From the NCBI RefSeq assembly GCF_026151205.1, contig NC_087075.1, forward strand, positions 8,793,303-8,857,302: a stretch of DNA of 64,000 bases, read 5' to 3'. Made by a program: the position numbers and the translations under genes. The DNA is from Bolinopsis microptera (taxonomy: Eukaryota; Ctenophora; Tentaculata; Lobata; Bolinopsidae). The notes beneath the pieces are model-generated. The model saw nothing but the letters and a program-made list of their open reading frames with translations. It was not told the DNA's origin and made no database searches. Below are positions 1-13,022 of this stretch, piece by piece (positions within the stretch are counted from its first letter, which is position 1; each line of letters begins with the position of its first letter).

Positions 1-152
1 TTTATACTCTTATATACTTACTTTTAAATCATAATATCTTAATGCAACTTCAGCTGCTATTTCACTCGGCGAACTTAACCAACTTTGTATTTGGTTTTTG
101 GGTTAAATAGGAATATTTTGTTCGACTTTATTTTTTGCCACTAAACTATTAC

Positions 153-3100
153 CTGCAAGGTATAGTGAGAGATGGGGATAACGTTTAGGTGTGGGGTTGC
201 TTCTTTGTATAGTGGCTCTTAAACTGTAGCTTCTATCTTCTCCTTTTATCTGTACTCCTATTTCTTGTGGTCCCCCAGTCGAGAACAGTCCCTTACTAGA
301 TCTGGGGGTTTTATGGTTTAGACTGCAATCAAATATCAAGAGACTATCAGTTGCAGTGGTATAATTACTATGCTGATGAAGTGTAATTATTTAATAATTT
401 AATTAGTGCAGGGTATCTAGAACGCTATAAAATTCACCTTTCACAGGTTTTACAGCCACAATGTTCGTTGTTCTCTCCGAAGAAGAAGTCCCCGTAATAG
501 ACCAGAACTTCATCTCCCACATCCATATCACGTTGAACTTGAACACAGGCCACATCACGGGACATAAACACGAACTGAAAACATCTGCGTTAATAACGAA
601 ACCTCCTGGTATCTATTATCAGGGCCTTGACAAGGGCCATCAATTCTGGCGGGATATTTCATATTATAGCTTGAAACACAACCTGAATAAAGATTTAAAA
701 TACAAAACTAACCTTGCAATTAGGTTTACAGTCGTGATTGATGTATGCAGCAGGACCAAGCCAGAGCTGAGATATGTTCTTGCGAGTACTAAACATGACA
801 GAGAAATCATTGACTCCTGGCGTTATAAAGCTGCGAGAGTTGAAATTGTTATCGGCGGTGAATACGAACAATTGTTAGTCGGAAATTTTGAATAGCGAAT
901 GAGAATTAGAAATTGTACAAAGTTTTCAAAAATTGGACGTAAAATATGAAACTGAAGATTTTCTTGGAATGCAACTTACTTCGACTCTTCTTCAAGGCTC
1001 ATTTCAGCAATCACTCCGCAGAGTTTGGGAATAAACTCTCCAGCACACCTGAATTAGCGTAAGTTGCAGATTAGCTGGCTCAAATTGAAGATCGTATGTT
1101 TCTAAGACACGAAAAAGCGAGCCACAGATTTAACATTGAAAGACGCTGAGAATATTAATTTGAACGGCCCCTCCTATTGCCAATTTGTCATGTAACGACA
1201 TATATTCACTCTCCAGAATATTTCAACTACTTACCACTTCTTAGTGACCCTAATTTTACATTCCTTGCGATCATCAGTAGAGAATCTGTGACAAATGGAT
1301 ACCATAAATCCACTCAAAGGGTGCTGGATATGTATATACTTGATAACCTGAAATATTACAGTAAGTCAATATTGTAGGAAGTTGTCCTTTAGAAGAAATC
1401 TATTTTTGGAATCGACTATTTAGTGATCGGGGTTCCATGAGGATACAATGTCGGTAATTCGACACTGTATGGATGAGTAGGTAGTCCGTGAGAGTAGGAA
1501 ATTTACTTCAGGTTGAGCTAATAATATATTAGGCAACGAAAGTAGCGGTTTTGATCCCTAATTTAGGACCTGATACTGAATAGAACTGCAGACATGCAAT
1601 AACAATATTGCGATGCCGCGCGCGCGGCTAGCTAGCGAGAGCGCGCACGTACGTGAGTATCAATAAGAGATCAATCCCGTACCAAAGACGTGTACTTCGC
1701 GCGTTCCGCACAGCACACTGAACAATTGGTCGCAATTGACGGAAGCTTTCATTTCCTGCAATTTAACCGATGGGAATACGAGAATTGTGTACTACGTGGC
1801 CGCACATAACCGCACAAAGTACTCACATGTTCTTTGAATACTTTAAACTGCTGAGGGGTCTTTAAACTGGTGAAATACTTGTACCAATGTGGATGGCAGT
1901 CCATTAACCTTTCAAATGTTAACTCTGCATCCTGAAGAAAGAACCTTCAGGGCAAGTTATTAAATAGCTCTAAATCAAAAGTACAATCATAATGCATGGG
2001 CTTACATTCAAGTTAAGTATAAAAGGTTCGAGGGATTGGAGATTCGTGGAAGGTATGAAACGATAAGGCAGTATAATAAGCAATTCTCTGGGGAGTTCAA
2101 AAATGGATACTGTATTTGGAGCAGCAAATGTGATAAGTTATTTTTAAACGCACTGTACTTTCTACGAGGATTATTTGTAATATTTATTGTCTGCGTTTTG
2201 TAAATTTTTTTATAAAAATGGATACATCGGATAAATTTAAATAAATTCAGCTTCTCACGTACACAAGATACTACGGAAATAACAAACTACTAGGTTCCGT
2301 ACGGACTCAACTCTGCACCCATGTCAATATGTTCATTATATGCAAGCCTCTTGATTTATAATGAGTTTTACTTTTTACATTTGACACCAGGGTACACTTT
2401 TCTAAGACAATACTATCACAGTCGAGCGTTCTAACGAATAAGAGTTTTTAACTGAGGCATAACAGAAATTGTTCTGATGCGATGGTTGACATAACATGTC
2501 CGTGACAGCCCACGTGACATACCACGTGACAGACCACTGTAATATTACTGTATCCAATAACCTCGTGTATTTTACACAAAGGATGGACTTGGCTAACACA
2601 TCATAGGCTACAATATGAGGGTACTATTAATATGGGCCATGTGTGTGTATTGTAGCTCCAGAGCATGTCATTGTATTTGCTTACAGGGTGTATTAAGTAC
2701 GCATGTACTGAGAATTATTCATAATAAGGGGAATATTCCCATTATTGAGATTACCCGCGCTGTGGTTCCTGTTCTGCAATAATTAAAGCGCTGTCAATCA
2801 AATTTTCCCCTAAAAATACCTTTTGGTGCAAGCACAATAAAGTCTGTCGCCTTCATACTGTATTTGTACTGCTGTACCCATTAATTTCCTGGAACTAACC
2901 TGTGTGAGCCTGTACTCGCTTATTATTGGTTCAATGTTGGACTTCTTGGACCGCAACGACCTGCAATAATACAGTAAGATCACTAAATACGACAAATTAG
3001 TCTTATTTCCACGTGTATGTTTATTAACAAAACTCGTTAGAATCTAGGTACAGTAAATAGTAATCTCATATTCCATTTTTCATCAGAAAATTCTACAATT

Positions 3101-3259
3101 AAATAAGAAATCAAAAACCCAAAATCAAAAAGTAACGTACTTCCACTGTGATGACATCTTGTGGGTGGTAAAGCCTAGAATAGGATCCACCACCAGTGCA
3201 GTAGCATAGTCGTCAAAACAAGCCAGCTGCTCGTAGTACGGCACTGTGTTCACCACCAT
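153..3259 (-). CDS. KMT5B: Suv4-20-type histone H4-K20 methyltransferase, 3'-incomplete
   Basis: Minus-strand exons: 3141-3259, 2900-2960, 1827-1931, 1235-1347, 980-1048, 713-830, 438-574 and 153-322. All have AG acceptors and GT donors, and every phase chains. The likely start codon is at 3257-3259. The first exon carries the Suv4-20 signature [20 protein letters not shown]. The SET domain follows: [12 protein letters not shown], then [18 protein letters not shown] (the NHDC S-adenosylmethionine/knot motif), then [15 protein letters not shown] and the post-SET CGCKTCE cysteines. The family di- and trimethylates histone H4 lysine 20 in the nucleus. The gene runs off the left edge; an open stretch at about 22-95 ending in a GTAAGT donor may be the next exon, but its acceptor phase was not resolved. 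Human KMT5B and KMT5C are not distinguishable here. Identity of the SET exons is firm; exon 153-322 is less conserved. Confidence 0.92.
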
Positions 3260-3430
3260 GATCGCTGAGAGTGATTTAAATAACTAATTAACTGGTTAAG
3301 TTATTTTAATTACTAATTAACTGGTTAAGAACTAATTGATTAGAATACATTCAATATACGGGGCTTTCCTTATAATTATGGAATTATGCGAGGATAAGAA
3401 CATTGATTACACTTAAATAGCACAATGATT

Positions 3431-3512
3431 GTAACTAGTTGGTAACTAGTTGGTAACTAATTGGTAACTAATTGGTAACTAGTTAGTAGCTAGTTGGTAA
3501 ATAGTAAAACAC
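3431..3512. repeat. 11-bp minisatellite (GTAACTAGTTG)n
   Basis: About seven head-to-tail copies of an 11-bp unit, varying between GTAACTAGTTG and GTAACTAATTG. Similar CTAATTAACTGGTTAA blocks occur twice just upstream, at about 3282-3328. Confidence 0.85.
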
Positions 3513-3644
3513 GTTAAAAGGTTAAACTACAAGCAAGTAAATGTTCACATTGTTATCTTATATATAAGCAAGTTCCCGGAAGTAAAGCCTAATAGAGGAG
3601 TAATTAAAACAAAATTTGTATCAGTGTTATGTACAGTTAAACAA

Positions 3645-3698
3645 GTATACACTTATACAATATACACTTATACAATATACAAGTATACACTTATACAA
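3645..3698. repeat. Short TATACACTTATACAA-type tandem repeat
   Basis: Three to four imperfect copies of a TATACACTTATACAA unit. The overlapping short ORFs are low-complexity and not gene-like. Confidence 0.75.
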
Positions 3699-4231
3699 TG
3701 AAAATTCAGGGTGTTTTCCAGAATTGAACTTGTCATGTATTATTTATATATACCATCAATATTCGATTCACTTCTTCTTTTTTTTAATCAGTTATCGCAT
3801 CATCAGCGTAAGATAGGGAGTATTTACAGTAAATGTTTACAGTTAACAGTTACTTATCAAGAGTTGAGACTTGAGTATCTGTTAACCAACAATAATGAAC
3901 TATGAGGTGCAACAGTAAATATTAATATTATTCTTATGTAAATATTAGAGTATTATATTTTCAGAGATAAAGTAAAAATCGTAAAAACACAGTAAGTTTT
4001 ACATAAAACCCTTCTTTGTAAAACTTTACGCTGCAAAGTGCACACATACACTAATCAGGTAATATCTATAGTCAACTCTTTTAACTAGAGCCTCCTAGAT
4101 TTCACCCAAACAGCAATCCATACTCTACAGTCTTACATGGACAATCTGGGTGGATATATCGAACTGTTCGAACTAAATTGTCTAAAACACGGCGAATAGT
4201 TATGTAAGCATAGTCTCACTATGTTAACTCT

Positions 4232-5575
4232 TAAGTACTGTATCATATCACCGTGTTTTTACTGAACACTCCGTTAACGAAGAAATCTACACATAACTTT
4301 AGGATTTTGGATGTCTTTTACAAACTCTCACAGTATCTGTTCAATATAGGCACTGTTAAGTACTGTACTATATCAGAACATCTTTAATTTTTCATCAGAT
4401 CCATCTTCACAGTCGTCTGACCCATCTGTACGATCAATAATAATGAATAAGTGCTGTACTAAGTTATTGAATATATTATATGTATCTCCGCTCCTTGTTG
4501 TAACAACAATAAGTACTGTACAATATCACAATGTCACCGGAAGAATCTTAGACACTGAGAGTTTATATTCACCCTGCTTGCTTAAAACAATTAATAAGAA
4601 TAGCACAGAAAATGGCAACTTATTCCTAGTTTCTTTAAGTACTGTATCATATCACCGTGTTTCTGCTGAATCCTCCGTTTACAAAGAAATCTATGCTAGA
4701 CTTATCTTGAATGTCTTTTACAAACTGTTTTACGAACTCTCACTTTATTAGTTAAGTATTGTTACTGTTAAGTACTGTACCATATCATCATATCTTTGTA
4801 GAATACCACAGCAATGTTCCAAACTTGATCATCTGATCCATCATTAAACTCATCTGATCCATCTTTACAGTCTCCTGATCCATTAGTACAGTCAAGACTA
4901 CTCTGCAATTGTAGTTAAAATAAGCACTGTACAATATCACCATGTCCCTGATAAAGTCCTGGAAGTTTATTGTATATGCTTGCTTCATAAAACTGCCAAT
5001 GACATTTTCCAGCAGGGCAACATATTTTTTATCTGTTAAGTACTGTACTATATCAGGAGATCTTTCATTTTTTATCAGATCCATCTTCACAGTCGTCTGA
5101 TCCATCGTAACAATCAATAATAATGAATAAGTGCTGTACTAAGTTGTTGAATTCATTATATCTAATATCAGCACCGTGTTCTATCAATAATAAGTACTGT
5201 ACAATATCACCAAGTTTTTGCTGAATCCGTTAACGAAAAAGTTTACGCCATCATTACGTATCTCGGATGTGTTTTCCAAACCCTTACTTTATCTGTCACT
5301 TCCCAGCACACTATTAACAGTACTATTTGTCTGGATCTAAGTCCTGTTAATTAAGTACTGTATCATATCATCATATCTTTGTAGTATACAATGGCAATGT
5401 TCCAAACTAAATCAGCTGATCCGTCATTAAACTCATCAGATCCATCTTCACAGTCGTCTGACCCATCGTAACAATCAATAATAATGAATAAGTGCTGCAC
5501 AAAGTTATTGAATATATTATATGTATCTCCGCTCCTTGTTGTAACAACAATAAGTACTGTACAATATCACAATGT
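4232..5575 (-). repeat. Decayed tandem array with ankyrin-like minus-strand coding
   Basis: A 20-22-bp motif, TAAGTACTGTAYMATATCAY, recurs ten times, at about 4232, 4357, 4510, 4636, 4769, 4921, 5037, 5191, 5352 and 5551, with spacings of 116-199 bp. Larger blocks between the motifs are also duplicated: 4397-4600 resembles 5437-5640, and the GTCGTCTGA(T/C)CCATC block appears three times. Read on the minus strand, the motif gives GDIVQYLL, like the second helix of an ankyrin repeat, followed by HGADIRYNE-like text and an acidic DGSDDCEDGSD stretch. Frames are broken by stops and shifts. The best reading is a relic of a tandemly expanded ankyrin-repeat gene; a satellite of other origin cannot be excluded. 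Confidence 0.6.
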
Positions 5576-5622
5576 CACTGGAAGAATCTTAGACACTGAG
5601 AGTTTATAATCACTCTGCTTGC

Positions 5623-5925
5623 TTAAAACAATGACTCGAGAGTGAGTTTAAGTCGCTCCGCATCATCGCCTATGGCTTGCCTCATACAGTAGTCGATGAC
5701 TATTGCAAAGAGGTAAGGTGCTAAGGTATCACCCTGTAACACACCTACAAGTATCTCGAACAATTCCGTTTCTCCGTCTGGAGTTAGGACTTTGGCCATT
5801 GTCTTCTCGGACATGAGCCGTATAAGCTGTACGATTTTGACTGGAATGCCGTAAGCTTCTAGAATCTTTAGCATTTTCCCACGATGTACACTGTCGAAAA
5901 CCTTCTTAAAGTCTATAAATGTCAA
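5623..5925 (-). pseudogene. LINE reverse-transcriptase fragment
   Basis: The minus-strand frame contains RT motif A (FIDFKKVFDSVHRGK) and motif B (GVLQGDTLAPYLFAIVIDY), about 100 residues in all. The motif C aspartates and both ends are missing. The first codon is not ATG, so this is an internal piece. It abuts the ankyrin-like array and is a dead LINE scrap, not a gene. Confidence 0.85.
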
Positions 5926-6992
5926 TTAAGAAAGCCCCATCGACACAATCTGTAAAGATGTTCAATATTAATAAGGCTTTCAAATAAAAACCCAGCTTGA
6001 TTTATCCGATCAGTGACCATACTGTTACTAATAGTACAGTATTATATATCAACATGCACTGTAGAGCTTATCATGGGTTTATAATGGTCCTCATCACACT
6101 TCTAGTCTTGTTCGAACCAGGGCACAGGCCACGTGATGAGAAAATACCAATCTCTGTAACCCATAATCACGTGACTTTAACATAGTCATCATACCATTCC
6201 TGACTTCACGTCAGACGGTCAGACAGCTATCATGCACAGTCCACCAACTAGTAACATGGAGGAGTTATCTGAATTGTACCATTCCGTCGCGCTTTTGTGT
6301 TGCTGTATTGTCCGTAAGGCACAAAACAATGCCGATACTCGGAGGATCTGTCAGCAGCAGCCATCATTGAGACTTGTTTATTTGGAGCTGAGGTTTCTGT
6401 CAAGTTGTGATCACTGGAGATTGATCATTGCATGAACCTTTCTGTAAGATATTATTTGTTAGAAGTAATGGTTACAAATATTGCTTATACAATTTACACT
6501 ACTTTTTTTTGGGTAAATAAGTGTAATAATAAAACGATTATTGAAGGTAAACATCAAAAGGTGGAAGGAAGACATATCCATTGTCAGATGGCACACATAA
6601 ATACCTATCAGACAGTTTTAAAGGACCTTTCATTAAGTACAAATTGCAAGCTGTATGCAACAAAATGGCAAACAGTTCAACACATTAAATCCTATAAAAG
6701 TAGGTACACCTACTATTATATTGCTCTGGGTACTCGACTTCAATTTAAAGCCAACCTCATCTAACCTTATAAAGAGAACCTGATGCCCTCATCATCATCT
6801 TAAGTCTTTACAGCTTCACTTAACGTTGTGCAACGTTATTTAATATTATCAATAGATTTTATTTAACTTGCATATTACTATTTTATTCAAATTCTACAAT
6901 ATAATCCAATTTGGACAATAACTGGAAATTGTACTAATTCTCAATGAATGGTAGAGTTACAAGTTGAATAAGTAAATCCTTTCTTCGGAACA
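5926..6992. other. Intergenic; no supported gene
   Basis: Several short ORFs are open (for example 6232-6434 on the plus strand, 67 codons, starting MHSPPTSNMEEL), but none shows a recognisable domain, splice context or codon bias. Confidence 0.5.
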
Positions 6993-7002
6993 GTCACGTG
7001 AC
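6993..7002. promoter_or_regulatory. Palindromic E-box GTCACGTGAC upstream of the TRP gene
   Basis: The ten-base palindrome GTCACGTGAC lies 280 bp upstream of the TRP start codon. It matches the CLEAR/M-box consensus recognised in animals by TFEB/MITF-type and USF-type bHLH-zip factors. Whether it is used here is inference. The same ten bases occur at about 14093 in transposon-rich DNA. Confidence 0.45.
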
Positions 7003-7281
7003 CACCGCGAGATCGCTCCGAATTCGCTAGACTGGAATAATTATTGAGCAGCAGAAGCCGACCTATTCTATCAACAAAAGGCAGCAATAAACACTCAATA
7101 ACCAAACAAAAGATCTACCCACCACTCCCTGTGTCTCACTCGCCTGCTCGACTGTGTGTTCTTGTGATTTGGCTTTCTCTAATCCATTGTCAAGTGCATT
7201 TGCCTACTAAACTTGATAGTTTTGTTCTGATTTCTGCGAATGTAATTAAATAACTTGTTTATTTGTTAAGTTTGTTTCATC

Positions 7282-10200
7282 ATGGGCGAAGGAGGGGACG
7301 TGGAAAGCCAGGAGGTAGGAAAATGTTTTTTAAAATAAAATGTACTAAATTAAAATAGCAAGTAATTAAGAAGTTTGTAGACGTGGGGGCTGGAATGCTT
7401 TTATTTAATATAATTAATACACACTAGCCCTACAGTCCAGAATAAGTGACATTTGCTTTATTATTCAAATTTAATAAATAATTCAAATGAGAGACTGGTA
7501 TTTGTGAGTAGTCTAGTGAAAAGTTGAAAAACAAAGATCAATTAATAATACAGTCCCATACTCTCGTCCTAACACTGACAATGGTTGTGATAGATTTAAT
7601 AACATTAATTATCAAATTATTCGATTAAAGAGGTCATGATCAATTAACAATCAATTAACAATCAATTAACAACCCCAGCAAAACCAATTCTCCTACAACT
7701 TCTCCAACAAAAAGCCCCCTGAACGAGGAGCAGACAACTCAATAAAGCAGATAGCCAAGATAAAGCGACTTCTAAAGAAACTCAAGGACACAAACACTGA
7801 AACACACCATGAACCCAGCTGCCTAGCCTTAGACCCATCCATGTAAGATTTAAAACCAACTTTATCAAAAATGCTTCTTAAGATTGATCTCAGTTTTTGT
7901 TGAGAAAATATGGATGATCAATCTATGTCTAATGTCTATTGCTGTCTATAAATTGCCCTTTTTATTCAACTATTCAGCAATGCCCTTTATTTATTCAACT
8001 ATTCAGCATTCAATCGTCTATTAATTAATGTTATTGACCAGGTACGGAGACCCAACATTTGGTCTTCTTTTTTTCTTTATGGAGATATCGGAGTATGAGG
8101 GATATGAAAACTCTGTGGATTTAGCATATCTTAACTCGTGAGTTTAACAATCATTTCCTTCCAATTTGTTTTGTTACATTTTCCTTTCCGATAAGTACCC
8201 ACACGACATACTTGATTGAATTTTTTTCATTCTGCAGGCGTTTTTGCAAAGTTTTCTGCACATATCGATGCAAAAAAAAAGCATTTAGTGTTATCACTTT
8301 GCACTCACAGTTCACAGCACAGGCACTGCAAAAACTTTAAACAGCCATTATAACTCAACGAGAGTACGCGTAAGTCCGTTGTAGCTCTACTCGTGCAGTG
8401 CAGTGATTAGTCAGAGGATATGTCATATGATGTCATAATTAAGAACTCTCTTGTGCATTATATTGTGGAATGTGGCATAAAAGTATATGTCACCAGATGG
8501 CCTTAATTTAGCGATATCAGAGTAAGTTATGACCAAGTTCCTTTTGTTGCATATAATCAATAAACATTAAACATATTATTAATAAACATAATCAATAAAC
8601 ATATTAATATTGTCAACTATAATTGCGTCTATCAGTATCATACCTTATACATAAAGTTTAGTCTATAACGAAATTTAAATTTCGAGTAAGACTGAGCATA
8701 TAATGTGTTCTATATTTAGAGAAACCCTGTAGATTAATGTTGCTAATATAGAAAATTCTGTAGTTTATTTGAGCGAGGGGCAGACGTAAATGCAACTGAC
8801 AAGATTGGACAAACAGTATTGCACGACATAGCAAGAGTACACAAGGGAACAACTGCTAAATATTTCATAAGATCTGGCATTGACATAGATGTACAAGATA
8901 GCTATGGTAGAACAGCCCTTCATATCGCAGCTCAACGAGACTACGAAGAAATGGTTTGACATTTTAGATTGTCTATCATTACCATATTAAACTATTCGCT
9001 GCTTTAATTTCTAGGCAAATTCTGAAACTCTAGTATATTACATCTCTAGTTACATTCATCTATCTTCATTTTTATCTAGTTTCATAAATAGTGTATCATG
9101 AGTAAACAATATGATCCCATTGCAACAGGTGCAATTGTTAATTGAAAGTGGTGCCAAAATAGAGCTGATAACGAATGGTTCATGTTTTACACCATTGCAT
9201 TGTGCAGCTATGGGAGATGCACCTGATGCGATAAATGTTCTGATTAATTCTAATGCTGCCAAAGAAGCTAGAGATTTTCGTGGTCGTACCCCACTTCTTT
9301 TAGCTGCAGAGTATGACAGGTTGGTTTAGAAAGTTATAATTACTACTAATAATAATAACTATAATTCTCCTACCAAAATTAAGCTTGACCATACCAATGA
9401 TCTTCAATGTTGGTGAAAACAATACAATTTAGTGTTAAAACCATTCAGAGCAGAATTTATATTTTTTGTTTGTTTGACCAAATGTTTTTCTAAATCTAAT
9501 AATTATGTTTCTCCTAGGAGATCAGCAACTCAAAAGCTAATAGAGTTAGGAGTAACAACAAAAGTGGTGGACTACACGGGATTACATGCACTTTCTATAC
9601 TTATTGCCAAAATGCCAAAACTAGCAACTCACGCCCTAGACCAGTGCTTTTCACTAGACAGCAAATCAAGAGAGTTGAAGGTTTGGATTAATTACATGGA
9701 GCCAGATTTACTGGTCCCTAAGGATGCAAGGTATGGTTTTTCCGTGCTTGATGAAATTGCAAAAAGTGGTGATCTTGACCTGGCTCAAAACCCTGCAATC
9801 AAGGCATTGATTTCAACTAAGTGGAGGCAGTTTGGACAGCGAGCAGTGATAAAAGAAATAGGGCTTTACTTGATATACCTGATCTCCTGGAGTCTACTTA
9901 TGATTCTTACACCTTTGGTTCCACCAACAGGAGAGCCGTATGAAAGAGGCTCTAGAAGAATAATCACTGAGACAGTAGCTTACATTTTCTACATAGGTTT
10001 TGTGTTGGATGAGATAGGTGAAGCAAGGTCAGGACAAATTCAGCAGAGGAAATGGACGAACATGCGTATAGGTCAGGTTGAGTCTGATTTGAAGGTAGTA
10101 AGACCACTCTCGCCTATGGACCGAGCATTTCTCAACAGCGAGATGGAGAAGGCAGTGAAACAAAAATCTCAGTATTTTGCAGATTATTGGAATGTCTTTG

Positions 10201-11579
10201 ACTGGATAGTTTACTCACTTCAATTCGTAGGCATAGTAGTGTATCTCTATTGTGAAGTAGCAGCAGTAAGGGGAAGAACTGAGGAAGAAATGGAGAATCT
10301 AACTGAAGAGGAGCTTGAAGATGGTAAGGTAATATTCAGGAGAAGATCTCAACTCATGGCCATTGCTATCTTACTGTCATGGTTCAAGGTCTTCAAATAC
10401 CTGAGAGTCTTCAAATCGATGGGTCCATTCGTAGTAATTATCACTCACAGTTTTGGGGATATTGGTAAGATCTCTCTTGTTTATGTGATCTTATATATTC
10501 CCATGGTTTGCATATTCTATCAATTCTATGGAACTCAGGGCATTGCTGGATATTCGTCTGTGGATGATGTTATGTTTACTGTCTTTCGAATGATAGTGGT
10601 GGATGACTACAATTACAATATGTTAATTGAAAAAACCACTAAAAAACCAACTGTAGCCCGCATTGCTGAAGAAATCAACAATTGTACCAATGGAGAAGTA
10701 TTGAGCAGAGTAAAAAGGAAAGGGAACTATGACCCCAATTGTAAGTGACATGTTTAACGTTTAAAGTACAGATGTGGTTAATTGCGGGACAGTAATCCAT
10801 ATATTGACCAACAAAATCGAACTTTGAGGTGTTGAACAGTGCTAAATATTTGTACACCTTATCAAGCTATATTATTGTATATTATATAATATATAATATG
10901 CATTATGCAATGATCTTAAATGTTTATTTTAGGAGTAGCTCTAGTTTTTATAGCAAGTATAATATTATATGAACATCTGTGCTATTACCCACATCTACTG
11001 CTAAATACGAAGAGTTATAAATCTACAGTCCTTCTGATTATATTGATTAATGAAAGTAGGAAATTTGACAGTAATTATACAATTCTTACAGCGGTTGCAC
11101 CGGGAGGTGAAGACGGTGAACTTATTGAAGTGGAACTTTGGTGGACTCGATTTTTGGTGGCTTATTGGATCCTGGTGTCAAGTGTTATTCTGCTCAACCT
11201 CTTCATTGCTCTCATGAGTGACACTTTCCAGAGAGTTTATGACAATGCAGTTGGAGTAGCAGCGCTGGAAAAAGCTGAAATAATTGCGGAACTGGAGGGT
11301 AAGCTAACCAAAAAGTCACGTGACCGCTACCTGAAGGATTTAGAAGATAACTACTCGCCTCTCTGCGAATTTGCTGAGAATAATGTAGATGATGAAGCAA
11401 GTGAAGAGATAGAACGACTGGATCAACTTCAGAACAAAATAGACAAACTGGAGAAGGTTATAATGGCATCAAATGATGTATTTGAAAAGCAACTCAGAGA
11501 TCAGCAGGATGAACAGATATATAAGCTGAACCAGTTGGACAGCAAGCTCACCGAAATTTACTTAAAGTGCAGTAGATGA
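7282..11579 (+). CDS. Ankyrin-repeat TRP cation channel, TRPA-like, complete
   Basis: Seven exons: 7282-7314, 7679-7842, 8042-8137, 8764-8953, 9129-9319, 9518-10740, 11092-11579. All six introns are GT-AG, phases chain, and the total is 2385 nt (794 codons plus stop). Residues about 90-250 hold four to five ankyrin repeats (for example YGRTALHIAAQRDYEEMVQL). Membrane segments are at about 337-358, 372-392, 449-470, 502-525, 542-563 and 653-680. The pore region is about 572-594 (VMFTVFRMIVVDDYNYN) and S6 is SSVILLNLFIALMSDTFQRV. Residues 737-792 look like a coiled coil. Such channels are plasma-membrane cation channels for chemical, thermal or mechanical stimuli. The subfamily is uncertain: TRPA fits the KW-fG pre-S1 region, but the repeat count is far below canonical TRPA1. 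An AATAAA follows the stop. Confidence 0.92.
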
Positions 11580-11693
11580 TTCTTATAATTGATTTTCATA
11601 AGAGTGTCTAAGGGGGCCCAAAAAATAGGCAAAAGCAAGAGAAAATATTGGGTACCAAATATTTGTACTGACTTGAATTGTTACATTGTCACT

Positions 11694-11699
11694 AATAAA
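11694..11699 (+). terminator. Polyadenylation signal of the TRP gene
   Basis: AATAAA lies 115 bases after the TRP stop codon, followed by a second overlapping AATAAA. Confidence 0.6.
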
Positions 11700-12805
11700 T
11701 AAATACATTATGTTCATTGTTAATAAAATACGAATTATAGCTCCAATCTGTTTTAGAGTTTTAAGGGGAATTTTAATTCTTTTTCTGAAGTAATAATCTT
11801 TATTGCAAATTATATGGTTAATTATTCAATATTAAAGTATCACACAGTTTTGTTTCAACTGGTACAAAAATATTCAGTATCAAAGATGTAACGATATTCT
11901 CAGTTTACATTAAGAGCAAAACTTCAAATTCGTAATCTCCTTGGAAAGAAAAATAGCATCAATAGCGAATTTTGTTTTGGAGCTTCAAAAGTGCTCTTAA
12001 AGATTGTGTTTGATTATAGCGAGGTCCGACACGACATGTGATTGGTAACAAGGGCGCGGGCGGGCATCCTGTTCAATAATTGGTCGATAACAACAACAAC
12101 AATAAAGTCAAATGGCATTGCTCATCACTACTCAACAACTTAAACCAATAACCATTGCTGTATCTGATGTACAGCAGTGAGGTTTTTAAACTAAATTTTA
12201 ATTGGAATGATTTAATGCACTGCATTATTCTCAATCCAAGCAGCCTAGAAAACGATGCTGGCTTTGCATCCTCTTACAAACAAGGTTTATCACAACATTT
12301 CTACTACATATCGTTGTGGTTTTTTCTTAAGGGCGGATGTTTAAAAAGCTTTCGAGATGATGGCCTAAAGGTTAACGTTGGTCCTTTTATGTAACCCTTT
12401 ATCTAAAACATTATAAGGCGGATGTGTGACATTGTATGTGTAACATGTATGACATTCGGCTTTGGAAATCTAAACGAAGCATGATAGAGCTTCAAACTGT
12501 TTGGGATGTTATAGACCTTCATTAGACATATGTTTTAAGCCAGTAAAATTTGAGATTCGCTCTTTAGAAAAAACCCTGATAATATCTTTGTTTGCCATAA
12601 TACTCTGCTCAACCGTAGAATTCTATTAATAAATTAATAAATTCATAAATTAAAATTGATATTATAGAAATCTGAGTAAAAACGCCTTAAAATCCAATAT
12701 AACCTTTAAAAATCTGAGTCTTATTTATAAAAACCTTTTGTAGTAAAAGTAGCCACATGACAATTCAATGTACTGGCTTTAGATTTATATCTAAGTCTGC
12801 TATTT
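11700..12805. other. Intergenic; no gene seen
   Basis: AT-rich DNA. The ORF at 12155-12394 (79 codons) has no recognisable domain or splice signals. Confidence 0.5.
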
Positions 12806-12940
12806 CTACTGCACTACTACTTTAAACCCTCCTACTCCTCTGAGAGCAATGATTGTTGTCTTCAATAGATCAAATCTTTTCCTGATGAAATTCGTTGCCT
12901 CAATAAATCTTTGATCTGATTTTCTGGACAGTTTATCACA
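12806..12940 (-). pseudogene. LINE C-terminal tail relic
   Basis: The minus frame reads FIRKRFDLLKTTIIALRGVG, matching the (R)xRFxLLRTxIIxLRG ending seen twice more at 46123-46540 in this window. That shared ending is probably the C-terminus of a LINE polyprotein. A solo CAGTGGCGTAA, the terminus of the transposon at 13023, sits at its upstream edge. Confidence 0.5.
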
Positions 12941-13022
12941 GTGGCGTAAGGTTAACTGTTGGCTTGAGCATAAAATACTCTTATTCTTACATCTAAAAAG
13001 GCCCTCTCCAATGGGGTATATA

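Larger units (their letters stand above)
3260..4231. other. Intergenic AT-rich DNA with short tandem repeats
   Basis: No gene is supported here. It presumably includes the promoter and 5' leader of the minus-strand methyltransferase, but no clear core promoter was seen. Two small tandem repeats lie inside and are listed separately. Confidence 0.6.

Noticed and set aside
461-895. 144-codon plus-strand ORF preceded by a TATA-like box at 426
   Set aside because: It is antisense to two exons of the minus-strand methyltransferase (438-574 and 713-830), whose SET motifs and splice phases are unmistakable. The TATA-like bases are inside the donor region of that gene.
10920-11579. 219-codon ORF as a separate membrane protein
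   Set aside because: Only 11092-11579 is the last TRP exon. The first 57 codons are intron sequence that happens to be open; the acceptor at 11091 gives the right phase.
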